A stretch of DNA of 40,918 nt from a virus. The translations under genes were made by a program, and so were the position numbers. Under the pieces are notes generated by a model that was not told the DNA's origin, made no database searches, and saw nothing but the letters and a program-made list of their open reading frames with translations. The first letter of the stretch is position 1, and every line of letters begins with the position of its first letter. The stretch lies in IMG/VR virus record IMGVR_UViG_3300012189_000006, positions 1 to 40,918 of that record, one strand, 5' to 3'. Below, piece after piece: positions 5,996 to 13,998 of the stretch.

Positions 5996-7207
5996 ATGTC
6001 TCGGCCACACGAAGTGTTCGAAGAACACGTGCCGTCAAGGGGGTGGATACGTAACTATGTTGAGTGGACAATGGGTTCTGAGTCGCCTATGCCGTATCAT
6101 TTTTTTGTGGGCACTGCAGTTCTCGGCGCGTCTATGGGGCGCAACGTTTTCTTCAACAAGGGGTACTATAAAGTTTATCCGAATCTACAACTCATGCTCG
6201 TTGGACCAACGGGACGAGTCCGTAAGACCTCAGCTATCAATCTCGGCGTGTCGGTCCTGCGGAAACTTAACCTTAACATTGTCTCCGAGAAAACTACCCC
6301 CGAGGCCCTAGTTGACGCCGTTGCAGGAGACCAGGGAGTCGACCTCACCACCGGAAGGCTGCTAGCACCAAAGGACTCCCAAGCCGTCATAGTCGCTCCT
6401 GAGCTGGCCGTCCTGCTTGGCAAGCAGAAGTACAACGAAGGTATGATTGCCATGCTCACCACGTTGTTCGACTCGCCGGACGAGTGGACGTACCGTACCA
6501 AGGGTAGGGGGGAGGTGAAACTTCACAATGTCACTCTCACAATGCTCGGCGCCTCAACACCAGACTGGCTTGTTACTGCAATACCTCAAGACGCCTTTGG
6601 AGGAGGCTTCATGTCACGTCTGCTTTTTATTGTCCAAGAGAATACAGACCGCTGTTACCCTATACCTGAGCCACCTCCAGCTTTTGACACCCTCGTCGAG
6701 GACCTCCAACGAATCCGAAGTATTACCGGAGAAGCTAAGCTGACCCCAGAGGGGCTAAGCTGGTACAGTCAGTGGTACGCCGCGTCCCGTAAGGACATAC
6801 CCGAGGACGAGAAGATGGCGGGTTACCACGAACGCAAGCCAGACCACATCCTACGACTCGCTATCATCATGTCCCTGTCAGAACGTAAGACCGTGGTTGA
6901 CGTAGAGCAGCTCGTGAGGGCGTCCCGCATCTTGACGTTTCTGGAAAAGGAGATGCTCTACACGTTCAAGTGGCTGGGCATGCGCCCTATCGGACAAGAC
7001 CAGGAACGTATTGTGAGAACACTAAAGGCGTCCGGGGGTAGACTCCAACACAGTGAGCTTCTGCGCAAGTTGATATACTTCATGAACGTAGTGCAGTTTC
7101 GAAACGCGATCGAAACACTGAAACAGAGCAACGTCATTACGGAACACGACACACCCACTAGCCACTGGTACGCGCTGACTGAGCTGGCTACTCCCGCCCG
7201 CGACTAG
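5996..7207 (+). CDS. DUF3987-type P-loop ATPase (primase/helicase-associated)
   Basis: 403-residue protein resembling the DUF3987 family found next to phage primases and helicases. The N-terminal region (10-60) carries the PYHFFVGTAVLGASMGR-like segment of that family, followed by a Walker A-like GPTGRVRKT at 70-78 and a hydrophobic strand with an acidic residue (AVIVAPELAVLLG, about 129-141) as Walker B. The C-terminal 70 residues look like a winged helix. A role in replication is likely because it follows the polymerase and no other helicase gene is visible. It is the last gene of the rightward arm. Its ribosome site lies in a hairpin (5904-5992). Confidence 0.8.
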   Translation: MSRPHEVFEEHVPSRGWIRNYVEWTMGSESPMPYHFFVGTAVLGASMGRNVFFNKGYYKVYPNLQLMLVGPTGRVRKTSAINLGVSVLRKLNLNIVSEKTTPEALVDAVAGDQGVDLTTGRLLAPKDSQAVIVAPELAVLLGKQKYNEGMIAMLTTLFDSPDEWTYRTKGRGEVKLHNVTLTMLGASTPDWLVTAIPQDAFGGGFMSRLLFIVQENTDRCYPIPEPPPAFDTLVEDLQRIRSITGEAKLTPEGLSWYSQWYAASRKDIPEDEKMAGYHERKPDHILRLAIIMSLSERKTVVDVEQLVRASRILTFLEKEMLYTFKWLGMRPIGQDQERIVRTLKASGGRLQHSELLRKLIYFMNVVQFRNAIETLKQSNVITEHDTPTSHWYALTELATPARD

Positions 7208-7264
7208 GCATAACGAGAGAAACCCCGACAAGGGGGCCCGCCGCATTGATACGGTTTCGCCAGC
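7208..7264. terminator. Convergence point of the two arms, possible bidirectional terminator
   Basis: This short gap separates the stop codons of the rightward and leftward arms. It holds GAAACC (7219-7224) facing GGTTTC (7253-7258), and inside it CCCC (7223-7226) facing GGGG (7232-7235). The stems are short and there is no clear T-tract on either strand, so a classical intrinsic terminator is not demonstrated. Transcripts from both arms must end somewhere near here. Confidence 0.3.
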
Positions 7265-7495
7265 TCATTCCCGCAATCGACTCAACAAGACTTCGAGCGC
7301 GTGTTGGAGGCTTGGCCCCCGACACATGACGGTTTTCCCAACGGCTCGCCCCGTCACATACCATTCACGCGGGGATTCCTTCACCGGCTGTCCTCGGGCG
7401 CGTCGACCGCCGGACTTTGTACCCCGTGTAATTAAGAGCGACGCCTTCTCTGAACGTATCACACACTCCAACACGAATCGCCCAATTACGGCCAT
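7265..7495 (-). CDS. Hypothetical protein, 76 aa, last gene of the late arm
   Basis: No family recognised. The start ATG at 7495 lies seven bases after the stop of the two-helix membrane protein, with a GAGG very close in front of it. The middle (residues 25-43) is basic and Arg/Gly-rich; the last 30 residues (tyrosine-valine strand, then a Leu-rich amphipathic helix) look like a real folded segment. The reading frame runs in the direction of the operon and fills what would otherwise be an empty 290-bp stretch. The alternative is that the region is untranslated 3' sequence. Confidence 0.5.
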   Translation of the reverse strand: MAVIGRFVLECVIRSEKASLLITRGTKSGGRRARGQPVKESPREWYVTGRAVGKTVMCRGPSLQHALEVLLSRLRE

Positions 7496-7502
7496 TTCCT
7501 CG

Positions 7503-7709
7503 TTAGTGATTGTTGCCCACCACCATTACCGCCTGCCAGAAGAAGTGACCCATCAACGCTCCGAGGGCAAACGGTACTAAGGGGTGATACTTGCTCATCC
7601 CCCAGATGATCTCCGAGATTGTGTGTCCGCGATGTTGGTACAAGGCGACGACCTCATATATTCCCATCAGAGCGCAAAGGCACGCGAACATCCACGGACG
7701 GGCGGTCAT
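7503..7709 (-). CDS. Two-helix membrane protein, holin or spanin candidate
   Basis: 68 residues with two predicted membrane helices, about 6-24 (WMFACLCALMGIYEVVALY) and 43-64. The linker of about 18 residues contains several His. The size and two-helix plan fit a small holin or a lysis accessory protein. The ATG at 7709 overlaps the stop of the lipoprotein gene in ATGA, and the endolysin is one gene further upstream, so it belongs to the lysis cassette. Another membrane protein at 8355-8651 competes for the holin role. Confidence 0.75.
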   Translation of the reverse strand: MTARPWMFACLCALMGIYEVVALYQHRGHTISEIIWGMSKYHPLVPFALGALMGHFFWQAVMVVGNNH

Positions 7710-7921
7710 GGAGTCTTACTCCCAGTAATAGTGCAGGATCCCCCTGAGACGTTCACACTCGTCATAGGTGTACCACGAGCGAACACGACCGTTCCGGCGT
7801 AAGGTGTCCCTATAGATATACACGCAGCTGCAGGGTCTTTCGCTAGCTGGCCTACAAGGTCGCTAACGTTAGTCATGGAACATCCTGCGGTAAGCAGGGC
7901 CAGAAGAAGCAGCTTCTTCAT
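7706..7921 (-). CDS. Small lipoprotein of the lysis cassette (outer-spanin candidate)
   Basis: 71 residues beginning with a textbook lipoprotein signal: two Lys, a run of Leu and the lipobox LTAGC with the acylated Cys at position 14. Ser follows the Cys, which favours outer-membrane sorting in diderm bacteria. The mature part is only 58 residues and has two further cysteines (about 34 and 62). Overlapping the endolysin stop by ATGA, it sits where phages often carry the outer-membrane spanin, but it lacks the Pro-rich mature part typical of some o-spanins. Evidence for a diderm host. Confidence 0.75.
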   Translation of the reverse strand: MKKLLLLALLTAGCSMTNVSDLVGQLAKDPAAACISIGTPYAGTVVFARGTPMTSVNVSGGSCTITGSKTP

Positions 7922-8358
7922 GCGTAACTCCTCACCAAGAGTTGTACGAACTCTCTGTCTAGAGGTTTGTACAAACCGTCCTTGTCACGCCACCACCTCT
8001 TGCCTAGGTACGGATGGTCACGTCCTAGACGTCGCAGGTCGCAGTGCAGGCCTGGATGCGTCCAGTATGGGTACAATCCGATACCATTCCATGGGTACCG
8101 CTCAGCGAACAACCACTGGTCTAAGAGGCTCCAGCTCTTCATGTAGAAATCTACAGCGACCGCCAAGTCGCGCGTTCCTGTGTAGTGCGACGAATCATTC
8201 ACGTGTCCATCGTCATCCCACGCTACAAGGATGATGAACGGAACACCCGCGTCTTCTCGCATAGAATCAAGCATCATCACAACGTCAGGCGATATCTTGT
8301 CTGGGTCCTTGACCCACTCCTCACGTTTGAAGTGTTTAACCTGAGTCCAATCAATCAC
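7918..8358 (-). CDS. Endolysin, M15-family peptidase
   Basis: 146-residue cell-wall peptidase of the VanY/D-Ala-D-Ala carboxypeptidase (M15) group. Zinc ligands are H58 in SSHYTG, D70 in AVAVDF and H105 in HPGLHCD, where the final Asp107 completes the HxD motif. The N-terminal segment (1-40) resembles the REEW(V)KDP-type opening of phage M15 endolysins. No signal peptide or binding domain is present, so export would depend on a holin. It starts at GTG 8358 in a GTGA overlap with the upstream membrane protein, and its stop overlaps the lipoprotein start. Confidence 0.9.
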   Translation of the reverse strand: MIDWTQVKHFKREEWVKDPDKISPDVVMMLDSMREDAGVPFIILVAWDDDGHVNDSSHYTGTRDLAVAVDFYMKSWSLLDQWLFAERYPWNGIGLYPYWTHPGLHCDLRRLGRDHPYLGKRWWRDKDGLYKPLDREFVQLLVRSYA

Positions 8359-8651
8359 CGATGTCTCTCCAACGCGTTCAATCGACCCTTGATTTCCGCG
8401 AACTCGTCCCTAAACTGCTGGATAATTTCAGTACGTTTGTCTCGGTCAGTGGCAATGTTGGCTGTGAGCTTTTCCACGTTCTCAACCCGTCTCTCAATCT
8501 CCGACCTCTTGTTGAGTTCTGACTGAAGTACACCAACGTCACGAAACAATTTGACCATACCACCACCCGCGGACACCAAGCCAGCAGTGAGTACTCCAAT
8601 GATCACCTTGAGGAAAAGCCCGTTACGGTTGTTAAGTACTCCATTTGGCAC
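8355..8651 (-). CDS. Membrane-anchored coiled-coil protein, holin or inner-spanin candidate
   Basis: 98 residues with one membrane helix (about 12-32, Gly-rich) and then a continuous coiled coil (about 38-97). This plan recalls XhlA-like lysis proteins or inner-membrane spanins. It directly precedes the endolysin and overlaps it by four bases. The GTG start at 8651 shares a base with the stop of the repeat protein upstream. Assignment to lysis is by topology and position, not by homology. Confidence 0.75.
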   Translation of the reverse strand: MPNGVLNNRNGLFLKVIIGVLTAGLVSAGGGMVKLFRDVGVLQSELNKRSEIERRVENVEKLTANIATDRDKRTEIIQQFRDEFAEIKGRLNALERHR

Positions 8652-10027
8652 TAACGTCTCCTCGGTCTGTGGACCGGTATGTATACTCCTTCTCCGGCAA
8701 CCTCCGGAGTCGGTGCAGCAGTTACTATCTTCGGAATCAGAGTAGGTACCCCGACTTCAACAAGCAGCTGAACTATTCCAGCAAAAGGCTTCTGGAACAA
8801 AACGTTGATTGGTATGGGTGGAATATCAGCTGGTATAACTCGTATGACCCCAGGTCGACCAACCTCAGCAATGTCCTGAACTAGGCCAACAAGTGGACGC
8901 TGGAAAAGCGGGTCCAGGTGTGGTGTGGGTGCAGTGACGACAATAATCTGCGGTTGCCCCGCGACCACGGGTGGCTGATCTTTGCCCACCAGCGGATGAA
9001 GGAACAACACATCTCGATCTGGCTCTAGACCAAAGAGTATCGTCGAGATAAATTCTGGCAGACTCTCATCTTGTGGTTGATCCGTACCAGTAAGTGGCTT
9101 CTGGAATAGGACATTGAACGGAGTAGGAGGAATGTCAGCAATTGGAACCCTAATGATACGTGACAATAAATCACGATCGACAACATCCTGCTGAACACCA
9201 ATGATTGCCCGCAAGGGTGTTGGTGTAATCGGTAATCGTGAGCCAATAAGCAACGACACGCCGAAACGTGGCTGATCTAGCTGCTCTCCACCTGTCAGGG
9301 GTTGGAGGAATAGACCGATAGGAGCAGGAGGAACGTCAGCGACTGGCACACGTATGATTCTAGATGAAACATCAAATATAACTTCTTGGACCGCCACAAG
9401 TGGTCTTTGGAACAAAACATTGATCGCAGAGACAATGTCTGCAACAGGGACTCGAACAACATTAGATGGCTGAATAATTACATCAGGTTGAAATACACCT
9501 GTAACCGGTCGCTGGAACAGTAAGTTCACCAGCCCTTGCTCGACAATAGACCCAGGTGTAGCAAGGTGCGACGGTGATGGTTCTTCAAGCGCTTGTAGCC
9601 GTCCAAAGAGAGGTCTATCAAGTTGAGGTGGCGGTAGATCAGCAGCCGGGACATTGATAAACTTCGATACTAGAGGTGCTTCGTCTACCTTTTCAACGAC
9701 TGCTACGAGTGGTTTAAGTGGTGTCGGTGCAGCTGGCGCTGCCACAGTCGGGACAAGTATAAGTGTAGAGGCTGCGGCAACTGCTGCAAACTCTCGTGCA
9801 ATCCCACCAAGTGATCTAAAGAACAGTAATGCAGTTGCGTCTGGATTAGGAAGAAACTGGCTGAGTCTAGGATGCGACTCTAATGTGCTTGCGCCATCGT
9901 CACGTGTGACCGGACCTACATTGATGTTGCTGTATACTAACGGACGAGCTTCAAATGGGGTCTCACGCGCTGGAAACCAACGTCTGCCGCGTGGATCACG
10001 CCCCGGCTTATGAAGCGGAACAGGCAC
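8651..10027 (-). CDS. Virion-region protein made of about eleven 34-residue repeats
   Basis: 458 residues with an unrecognised repeat architecture. After a basic N-terminal segment (PGRDPRGRRW near 8-17) and about 50 further residues, repeats of 33-36 residues run from about residue 66 to 440. Anchors of the form LFQ(R/K)P(L)(V/T)G fall near 68, 104 (LKPLV), 140, 170, 205, 239, 273 (degenerate), 307, 341, 374 and 410. Between anchors is a second motif, IIRVP(V/I)ADIPPxP. Proline and hydrophobic residues dominate and Cys is absent, suggesting an extended fibrous or beta-solenoid rod. It ends in a Pro/Arg tail (VHRPRRR). It sits between tailspike-type proteins and the lysis genes, so an adsorption fibre is the best guess. 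GTG start directly abuts the previous stop. Confidence 0.8.
   Translation of the reverse strand: MPVPLHKPGRDPRGRRWFPARETPFEARPLVYSNINVGPVTRDDGASTLESHPRLSQFLPNPDATALLFFRSLGGIAREFAAVAAASTLILVPTVAAPAAPTPLKPLVAVVEKVDEAPLVSKFINVPAADLPPPQLDRPLFGRLQALEEPSPSHLATPGSIVEQGLVNLLFQRPVTGVFQPDVIIQPSNVVRVPVADIVSAINVLFQRPLVAVQEVIFDVSSRIIRVPVADVPPAPIGLFLQPLTGGEQLDQPRFGVSLLIGSRLPITPTPLRAIIGVQQDVVDRDLLSRIIRVPIADIPPTPFNVLFQKPLTGTDQPQDESLPEFISTILFGLEPDRDVLFLHPLVGKDQPPVVAGQPQIIVVTAPTPHLDPLFQRPLVGLVQDIAEVGRPGVIRVIPADIPPIPINVLFQKPFAGIVQLLVEVGVPTLIPKIVTAAPTPEVAGEGVYIPVHRPRRR
8708..9826 (-). repeat. Coding tandem repeat, about 102-bp unit
   Basis: DNA encoding residues about 68-440 of the 458-residue protein. The unit is about 102 bp and occurs about eleven times with 99-108 bp spacing. 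The copies are diverged at the nucleotide level, with conserved protein motifs, so this is an old duplication series under protein-level selection and not a recent slippage product. Confidence 0.75.
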
Positions 10028-10609
10028 TTAGAACCCGGTGGAAGTCTTTAGTGACAACGCATAGTTGTGCAGGGTGACGCTGCCTGTAGCTACGGTTTGA
10101 GTCCAGTTGAAGTCTAGGATATTGGCCACGGTCATGTCCACGTTCGACCCGATGACTGGTGCCGTGTTGAACGGCAATGTGTTACCACCTGGACCTGGAC
10201 CTGTGCTTGGTACTGCTGTATTTAATGCGGCTTCCGACAACCAATAACCTAGCCAGAACATGTTTCCGGCATTACCAATTGTCCTGACAATCCCTTCCAT
10301 ATCAAGAATCCACGGTACGTTCGTCTTGGCGACGATATTCAAGGTGATGGCTAACGTGTCCATTACCGCCGTCCCGCCAACACCAAAGCTTAAGTCGAAG
10401 CGCGCTGTACCAGGAGTTGTCACCGCACAACTAATGCGTCCTGCTGCACGAATATGAAGCACATCACCAACACGCAATTTGTTGGGTGGGAGTGTATAGA
10501 GTCCCTGCTTCCCACCCGCGCCCTGCAGCAAGCTCGCCCTAGCGGCGGCTGTCAATGCGGTGCCATCACCCGAGATGGTTGCTAGCGTTTCCCAATACCC
10601 AAGGCTCAT
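10028..10609 (-). CDS. Beta-rich virion protein, 193 aa
   Basis: No named family recognised. The sequence is dominated by alternating hydrophobic/polar strands with Gly, Thr and Asn turns, typical of jelly-roll decoration or fibre-head proteins. It begins MSLGYWETLATISGDGTAL and has a Gly/Pro-rich loop near residues 136-142. It contains one Cys in the strand after RIS. Located between the small protein at 10620 and the repeat protein, among receptor-binding type genes, so a surface or tail-tip role is likely. The ATG at 10609 follows a short AGG-containing leader. Confidence 0.75.
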   Translation of the reverse strand: MSLGYWETLATISGDGTALTAAARASLLQGAGGKQGLYTLPPNKLRVGDVLHIRAAGRISCAVTTPGTARFDLSFGVGGTAVMDTLAITLNIVAKTNVPWILDMEGIVRTIGNAGNMFWLGYWLSEAALNTAVPSTGPGPGGNTLPFNTAPVIGSNVDMTVANILDFNWTQTVATGSVTLHNYALSLKTSTGF

Positions 10610-10619
10610 ATAACCTCTC

Positions 10620-10886
10620 CTATACCACTGAAACTACTAAGTCGTTGAATACGACGCCATCCACCGTCAACCCATACTGATCCAAAGCTGCTGCAACTAC
10701 CGCATCGCGTATGCGTGTTCGCCACGTTGGTAAGATTGGATCAAGTATGGAAGAAGTAGCGACGCATGTGAGCGTCACGTAAGATTCAGTGCCATAACCG
10801 ATCGCAGCAGTAATGCCAACTTGAAAATCGCCATTAGCAGCTTTCTTGATATAGTCCAGATGTTTTATTATTGCTTTCTCAGCCAT
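10620..10886 (-). CDS. Hypothetical small virion-region protein, 88 aa
   Basis: No family recognised. Residues 1-20 form a basic helix, 20-50 two or three strands, and 55-75 a helix with Trp and Arg (LPTWRTRIRDAVVAAALDQ). It is placed one base from the start of the next upstream gene's stop and is transcribed with the tailspike group. It could be a chaperone or a small structural subunit for the flanking beta-rich proteins; nothing in the sequence decides. Confidence 0.7.
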   Translation of the reverse strand: MAEKAIIKHLDYIKKAANGDFQVGITAAIGYGTESYVTLTCVATSSILDPILPTWRTRIRDAVVAAALDQYGLTVDGVVFNDLVVSVV

Positions 10887-11567
10887 TTACCACCTCAATG
10901 CTGATTGGATGACATGTGCGGCGAACGTGGGATCTGGAGCCCCAGCAGCCTGGACTTGCTGTACATGGATACCTGCTGTGGCCCAACCCGCAGAAGAAGC
11001 TAATGTAAAACCGTGGACATTTGACGTGCCGCCTAACGCATATGTCGCGTCGGCAGCCATGTTGCCGACAACGCGGAAAATCTGTGTTTGTGTCTCAGCA
11101 TTGATCCCTACCTGGGCCGATAAACCAGCGATGGTCGCGCCATTTATATCGCTTGTAACGGTCACTGACGGAGCGGTGCTTGTCCCGTTCGCAGCTGCTG
11201 AGTCAGCTACGACGACCGGGGTGGTCTGATTCACACCAGAGAAGTTGATGGCGCCTAGGACAAAATCGCTCACGCCCGTCCAACTTGCCGACAACGTTTT
11301 ATTCCCGGTGGCCGGGTTTGCCAGGCTGAAAATGATGACGCGCTGAGGCCCAGGCCCCGTGGAAGTAATTTCACTAGTCATACTTTGATTCGCGCCAACG
11401 CTATCCCACACAAGCGCTGGCCCTGTTGGCAGTGTCCCGTTGGCGAAACACAGGATTCCAATGAGACACGTGTTGCCATTCGTCCCCACAGTCAGGGTCG
11501 TTAGGCTTGCCGATGTCCCGTTTCCACTCGTGTTGTTGGCACCGCTATCGTCTTTCGCGACGCTCAT
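10887..11567 (-). CDS. Beta-rich virion protein, 226 aa
   Basis: Low-complexity Ala, Gly, Ser, Thr and Asn-rich sequence with regular hydrophobic strands across its whole length and almost no charged residues. It contains two Cys near residues 34-42. The composition is that of an extracellular fibre or jelly-roll domain rather than an enzyme. It lies directly after the beta-helix tailspike gene (26-bp gap) and before the 88-residue gene. A tail-associated receptor-binding or decoration role is likely. Confidence 0.75.
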   Translation of the reverse strand: MSVAKDDSGANNTSGNGTSASLTTLTVGTNGNTCLIGILCFANGTLPTGPALVWDSVGANQSMTSEITSTGPGPQRVIIFSLANPATGNKTLSASWTGVSDFVLGAINFSGVNQTTPVVVADSAAANGTSTAPSVTVTSDINGATIAGLSAQVGINAETQTQIFRVVGNMAADATYALGGTSNVHGFTLASSAGWATAGIHVQQVQAAGAPDPTFAAHVIQSALRW

Positions 11568-11592
11568 CGTGCGATTCCTGACCGATCAGTCA

Positions 11593-13089
11593 TTAGCGTA
11601 AGCGCCGACGATGATGGTGGAAGATCACCCCCGGTGGGGTAAGGGCAGATCCGTATTCGTAGGCTCCCCGACTGTAGGCGACACGCTGCACTAATCGAAT
11701 ATCTTTGTCATAGGGCACCCCCAAGACAATCCCTCCTGTCGCGGCCGGTGAGGTCGAGCCGATATTCAACCCATCTGCGTTGGGGATGTTCCCGTTAAAA
11801 CCAGTCGGGAGGTTCGTGACTGTGCCGAGGCTTCCACCATTAAACAGTGCATCGGCCACACCACTGCCACTAGCGACGTTACTACTCCCGGCTTCCCAGG
11901 TATTGAAATTTGTCTCCCAGTCTGTGACGTTTGAATAGGCGTTCGCGCCACTGATGTTATGCCGTATACGATCGGCCGTAGAGACCGTATCACCCGTGGT
12001 TTTGAAAAAGAGGTTGTTTTGGAACACATTGCCATTACTGGTATCGTCTTTCATATAGACGAACATATCTGCGGCTTGCCCGCTCCCACCGGCCATATAG
12101 TAAATCAGGTTATTTTTAAACTCGTTCCGCAGGAGTCTGGGGATTGAAAAGGGGGCCACGCCATTGTCAAACAAGGCCAGCGCGACCTCATCGTTGCTCC
12201 CGTGATACCCACCCCCATTCATCCCGATGCCATAAATCGTATTACTGTAGAACTTGTTGTCATCTCCCGACAACACCCCGAGCCCGGCGTTGCATTTGTA
12301 AAAAAGATTGTTATAGATGGCACAACGTGACCCTTCATCGACCTTGAGCCCGTACCCTGGATTCGGGCTATTGGGGATCGTCCCATCTTGCGTCTGATAG
12401 ACGATGTTGCTGTAGAACGAGTCGTCATCACTCGTCAGGACCACCCCATGAACCGCGGCGTTGTGTAGCGTGTTGAAACGAATCGTGTTGTGGTTCGAAT
12501 CCTTGGTGCCACGCGTCAAACCACCGAAGTTTTCGATCAGTTTATCGGTGCAATTGTAAATCTCGTTGTACTCGTAGGTATGTGTGGAACCGTGGTTATT
12601 CTCGATTCCATAGCCGATGACGTAGGGCGCGGACCAGTTGACATTGTGAATCAGGCAGTATCGAACACGGTTGTTATCTGCCACACCTGCAGCGTTCTCG
12701 TAGTCCACGGCCGCAGCGTTCGCGGTTGGAGCGCCGATATTACGAATCTCCAGCCCTTCGATGTCGACCCACGACTTGCCGTTGACCAAAAAGCCGAACT
12801 TCCGTGTGACCTGTCCGTCGATAATCCCTCTCCCAGCACCATACGCCGGGGTCGCGCGATCGCCAGACAAGAACGTAATCCTATTGCTCGACGTGCCGCT
12901 GGCATTCACGTCGATCTCGCCGTTATATTGCACGCCTCCCTTGAAGATGACGGTGTCACCAGCAGCAAGCGTGATGGCGGCGTTGAGCGTCGCATTCGCA
13001 TCCCCAGGAGAGTGCTGCCAAGGGGCTGACGAAGATAGACCACTGTTGGAGTCGCTTCCGCCGACGAAATCAACGAAATACGTCGCCAT
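11593..13089 (-). CDS. Tailspike with right-handed parallel beta-helix
   Basis: 498 residues. After the N-terminal FVDFVGGSDSN segment and the AAGDTVIFKGG-type opening common to pectate-lyase-like proteins, the chain shows repeating NxI/NxL coils (for example NTIRFNTLHN, SNIVYQ, NNLFYK, SNTIYG, NNLIYY) with stacked Asn, the pattern of a right-handed parallel beta-helix from about 90 to 380. Such phage proteins usually bind and often cut surface polysaccharide. Acidic residues lie in several loops but the active site cannot be assigned by eye. The C-terminus ends in a His/Arg cluster. ATG start; the next upstream gene ends four bases away. Confidence 0.85.
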   Translation of the reverse strand: MATYFVDFVGGSDSNSGLSSSAPWQHSPGDANATLNAAITLAAGDTVIFKGGVQYNGEIDVNASGTSSNRITFLSGDRATPAYGAGRGIIDGQVTRKFGFLVNGKSWVDIEGLEIRNIGAPTANAAAVDYENAAGVADNNRVRYCLIHNVNWSAPYVIGYGIENNHGSTHTYEYNEIYNCTDKLIENFGGLTRGTKDSNHNTIRFNTLHNAAVHGVVLTSDDDSFYSNIVYQTQDGTIPNSPNPGYGLKVDEGSRCAIYNNLFYKCNAGLGVLSGDDNKFYSNTIYGIGMNGGGYHGSNDEVALALFDNGVAPFSIPRLLRNEFKNNLIYYMAGGSGQAADMFVYMKDDTSNGNVFQNNLFFKTTGDTVSTADRIRHNISGANAYSNVTDWETNFNTWEAGSSNVASGSGVADALFNGGSLGTVTNLPTGFNGNIPNADGLNIGSTSPAATGGIVLGVPYDKDIRLVQRVAYSRGAYEYGSALTPPGVIFHHHRRRLR

Positions 13090-13092
13090 TAC

Positions 13093-13329
13093 TCATCCAA
13101 CGCGCAAGACCTTCTTCGGACACTCCCAACACTTCGCCCCGCCGCAGTGTGGCCCACCACAGTAGTGACACCACCCTCGACGGGTGCCGGACCCAGGTAC
13201 CACGTACCAGAACACGCCGCAGTGTCGGCACCGCAAGAGATCACGTTCGCGCGTGGTCTTGCCTCCAGGCGCGAACGCACGCTCATTGCCATCAGGATTC
13301 TTAACAGTCCATCGACCACTTCTACCCAC
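13093..13329 (-). CDS. Zinc-ribbon protein, 78 aa
   Basis: Contains seven cysteines: C34 and C37, C54 and C57, C62, C67 and C70, giving one clear four-Cys zinc ribbon and a second Cys-rich knuckle (HCGGAKCWEC). The N-terminal third is basic. Short Cys-rich proteins of this kind occur among phage tail genes but their job is unknown. The GTG start at 13329 overlaps the stop of the upstream gene by a few bases. A different frame over the same DNA (13089-13319) lacks the ordered cysteines and is not the gene. Confidence 0.75.
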   Translation of the reverse strand: MGRSGRWTVKNPDGNERAFAPGGKTTRERDLLRCRHCGVFWYVVPGSGTRRGWCHYCGGPHCGGAKCWECPKKVLRVG

Positions 13330-13537
13330 AGTGCTCTAGCGGCAAGTCATAAAGCTTACCTTGTTGATACTGCGTCTTGCGGAGTACAAGCAGCTTGATC
13401 TCCAAAATCGTGCCAGGACCGTGCTCTGACGTCACGGCAGCTAGATGAACCTCGAACGCCCGCGACGGTGTAGACTGCCCATCAGTGTCGGTATAACCTG
13501 CCGTCGTAGCGGAGACCTGTGTGCAATGGAATTGCAT
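13322..13537 (-). CDS. Hypothetical protein, 71 aa
   Basis: No family recognised. It starts ATG and shows a strand-rich core (residues 27-55) with a basic turn. Its end overlaps the zinc-ribbon start and its beginning lies six bases after the stop of the 145-residue protein, so it is clearly part of the virion operon. Probably a small structural or assembly protein. Confidence 0.65.
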   Translation of the reverse strand: MQFHCTQVSATTAGYTDTDGQSTPSRAFEVHLAAVTSEHGPGTILEIKLLVLRKTQYQQGKLYDLPLEHCG

Positions 13538-13543
13538 TCTACG

Positions 13544-13981
13544 TTACTCGTCCCACACGATGTCCGCTTGCACTGCCTGTCCAGTTCCGTTCTCGACGAG
13601 AACGCCAACACCGTTGGTCACAGCGACAGGTGGGGTGATCCCTTGCTCACCGAACGTCCAGATGACTCCTGCGCCCACCGCTGCACCAAGCGATGCACGA
13701 TAACCGAGATCGCCACCTAGCGTTGGGGCAACAGTATGAGTGGTGAATGCTGTTGCTGATGCGGCAGCAGCACCATCCCGATACTTTGTCCTCGTCAGAG
13801 CCGCACCTTGTGTGCCTGCGGACGTCAGATAGATCAGCTTCAGGGCAACAGCGGTGCTCGTAGTGTTCGTGAGCCCACACTCACGAATCACCGGGCTGAC
13901 CGCCGCAGCAGAATACACTGAGATGCTAGGCAGAGTCGTTGATCCTGCACCTGTCAAGACACCGGTTGCATAGCGTGCCAT
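13544..13981 (-). CDS. Beta-rich virion protein, 145 aa
   Basis: Strand-rich sequence with Ala, Thr and Gly dominating and few charges. It has the look of a capsid or tail decoration jelly roll: ten or so strands separated by GxG and NT turns. One Cys near residue 35. It starts at ATG 13981 with an AAAGGAGAA-type ribosome site in front. Function cannot be assigned beyond probable virion component. Confidence 0.75.
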   Translation of the reverse strand: MARYATGVLTGAGSTTLPSISVYSAAAVSPVIRECGLTNTTSTAVALKLIYLTSAGTQGAALTRTKYRDGAAAASATAFTTHTVAPTLGGDLGYRASLGAAVGAGVIWTFGEQGITPPVAVTNGVGVLVENGTGQAVQADIVWDE

Positions 13982-13998
13982 TACACTTCTCCTTTCAG

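Noticed and set aside
7326-7580. Plus-strand frame of 84 residues after the end of the rightward arm
   Set aside because: Opposite the lysis-end genes, rich in Arg, Pro and His, no ribosome site.
8708-9826. CRISPR array
   Set aside because: The repeats are coding, diverged, near 102 bp and in a single open frame, without uniform spacers.
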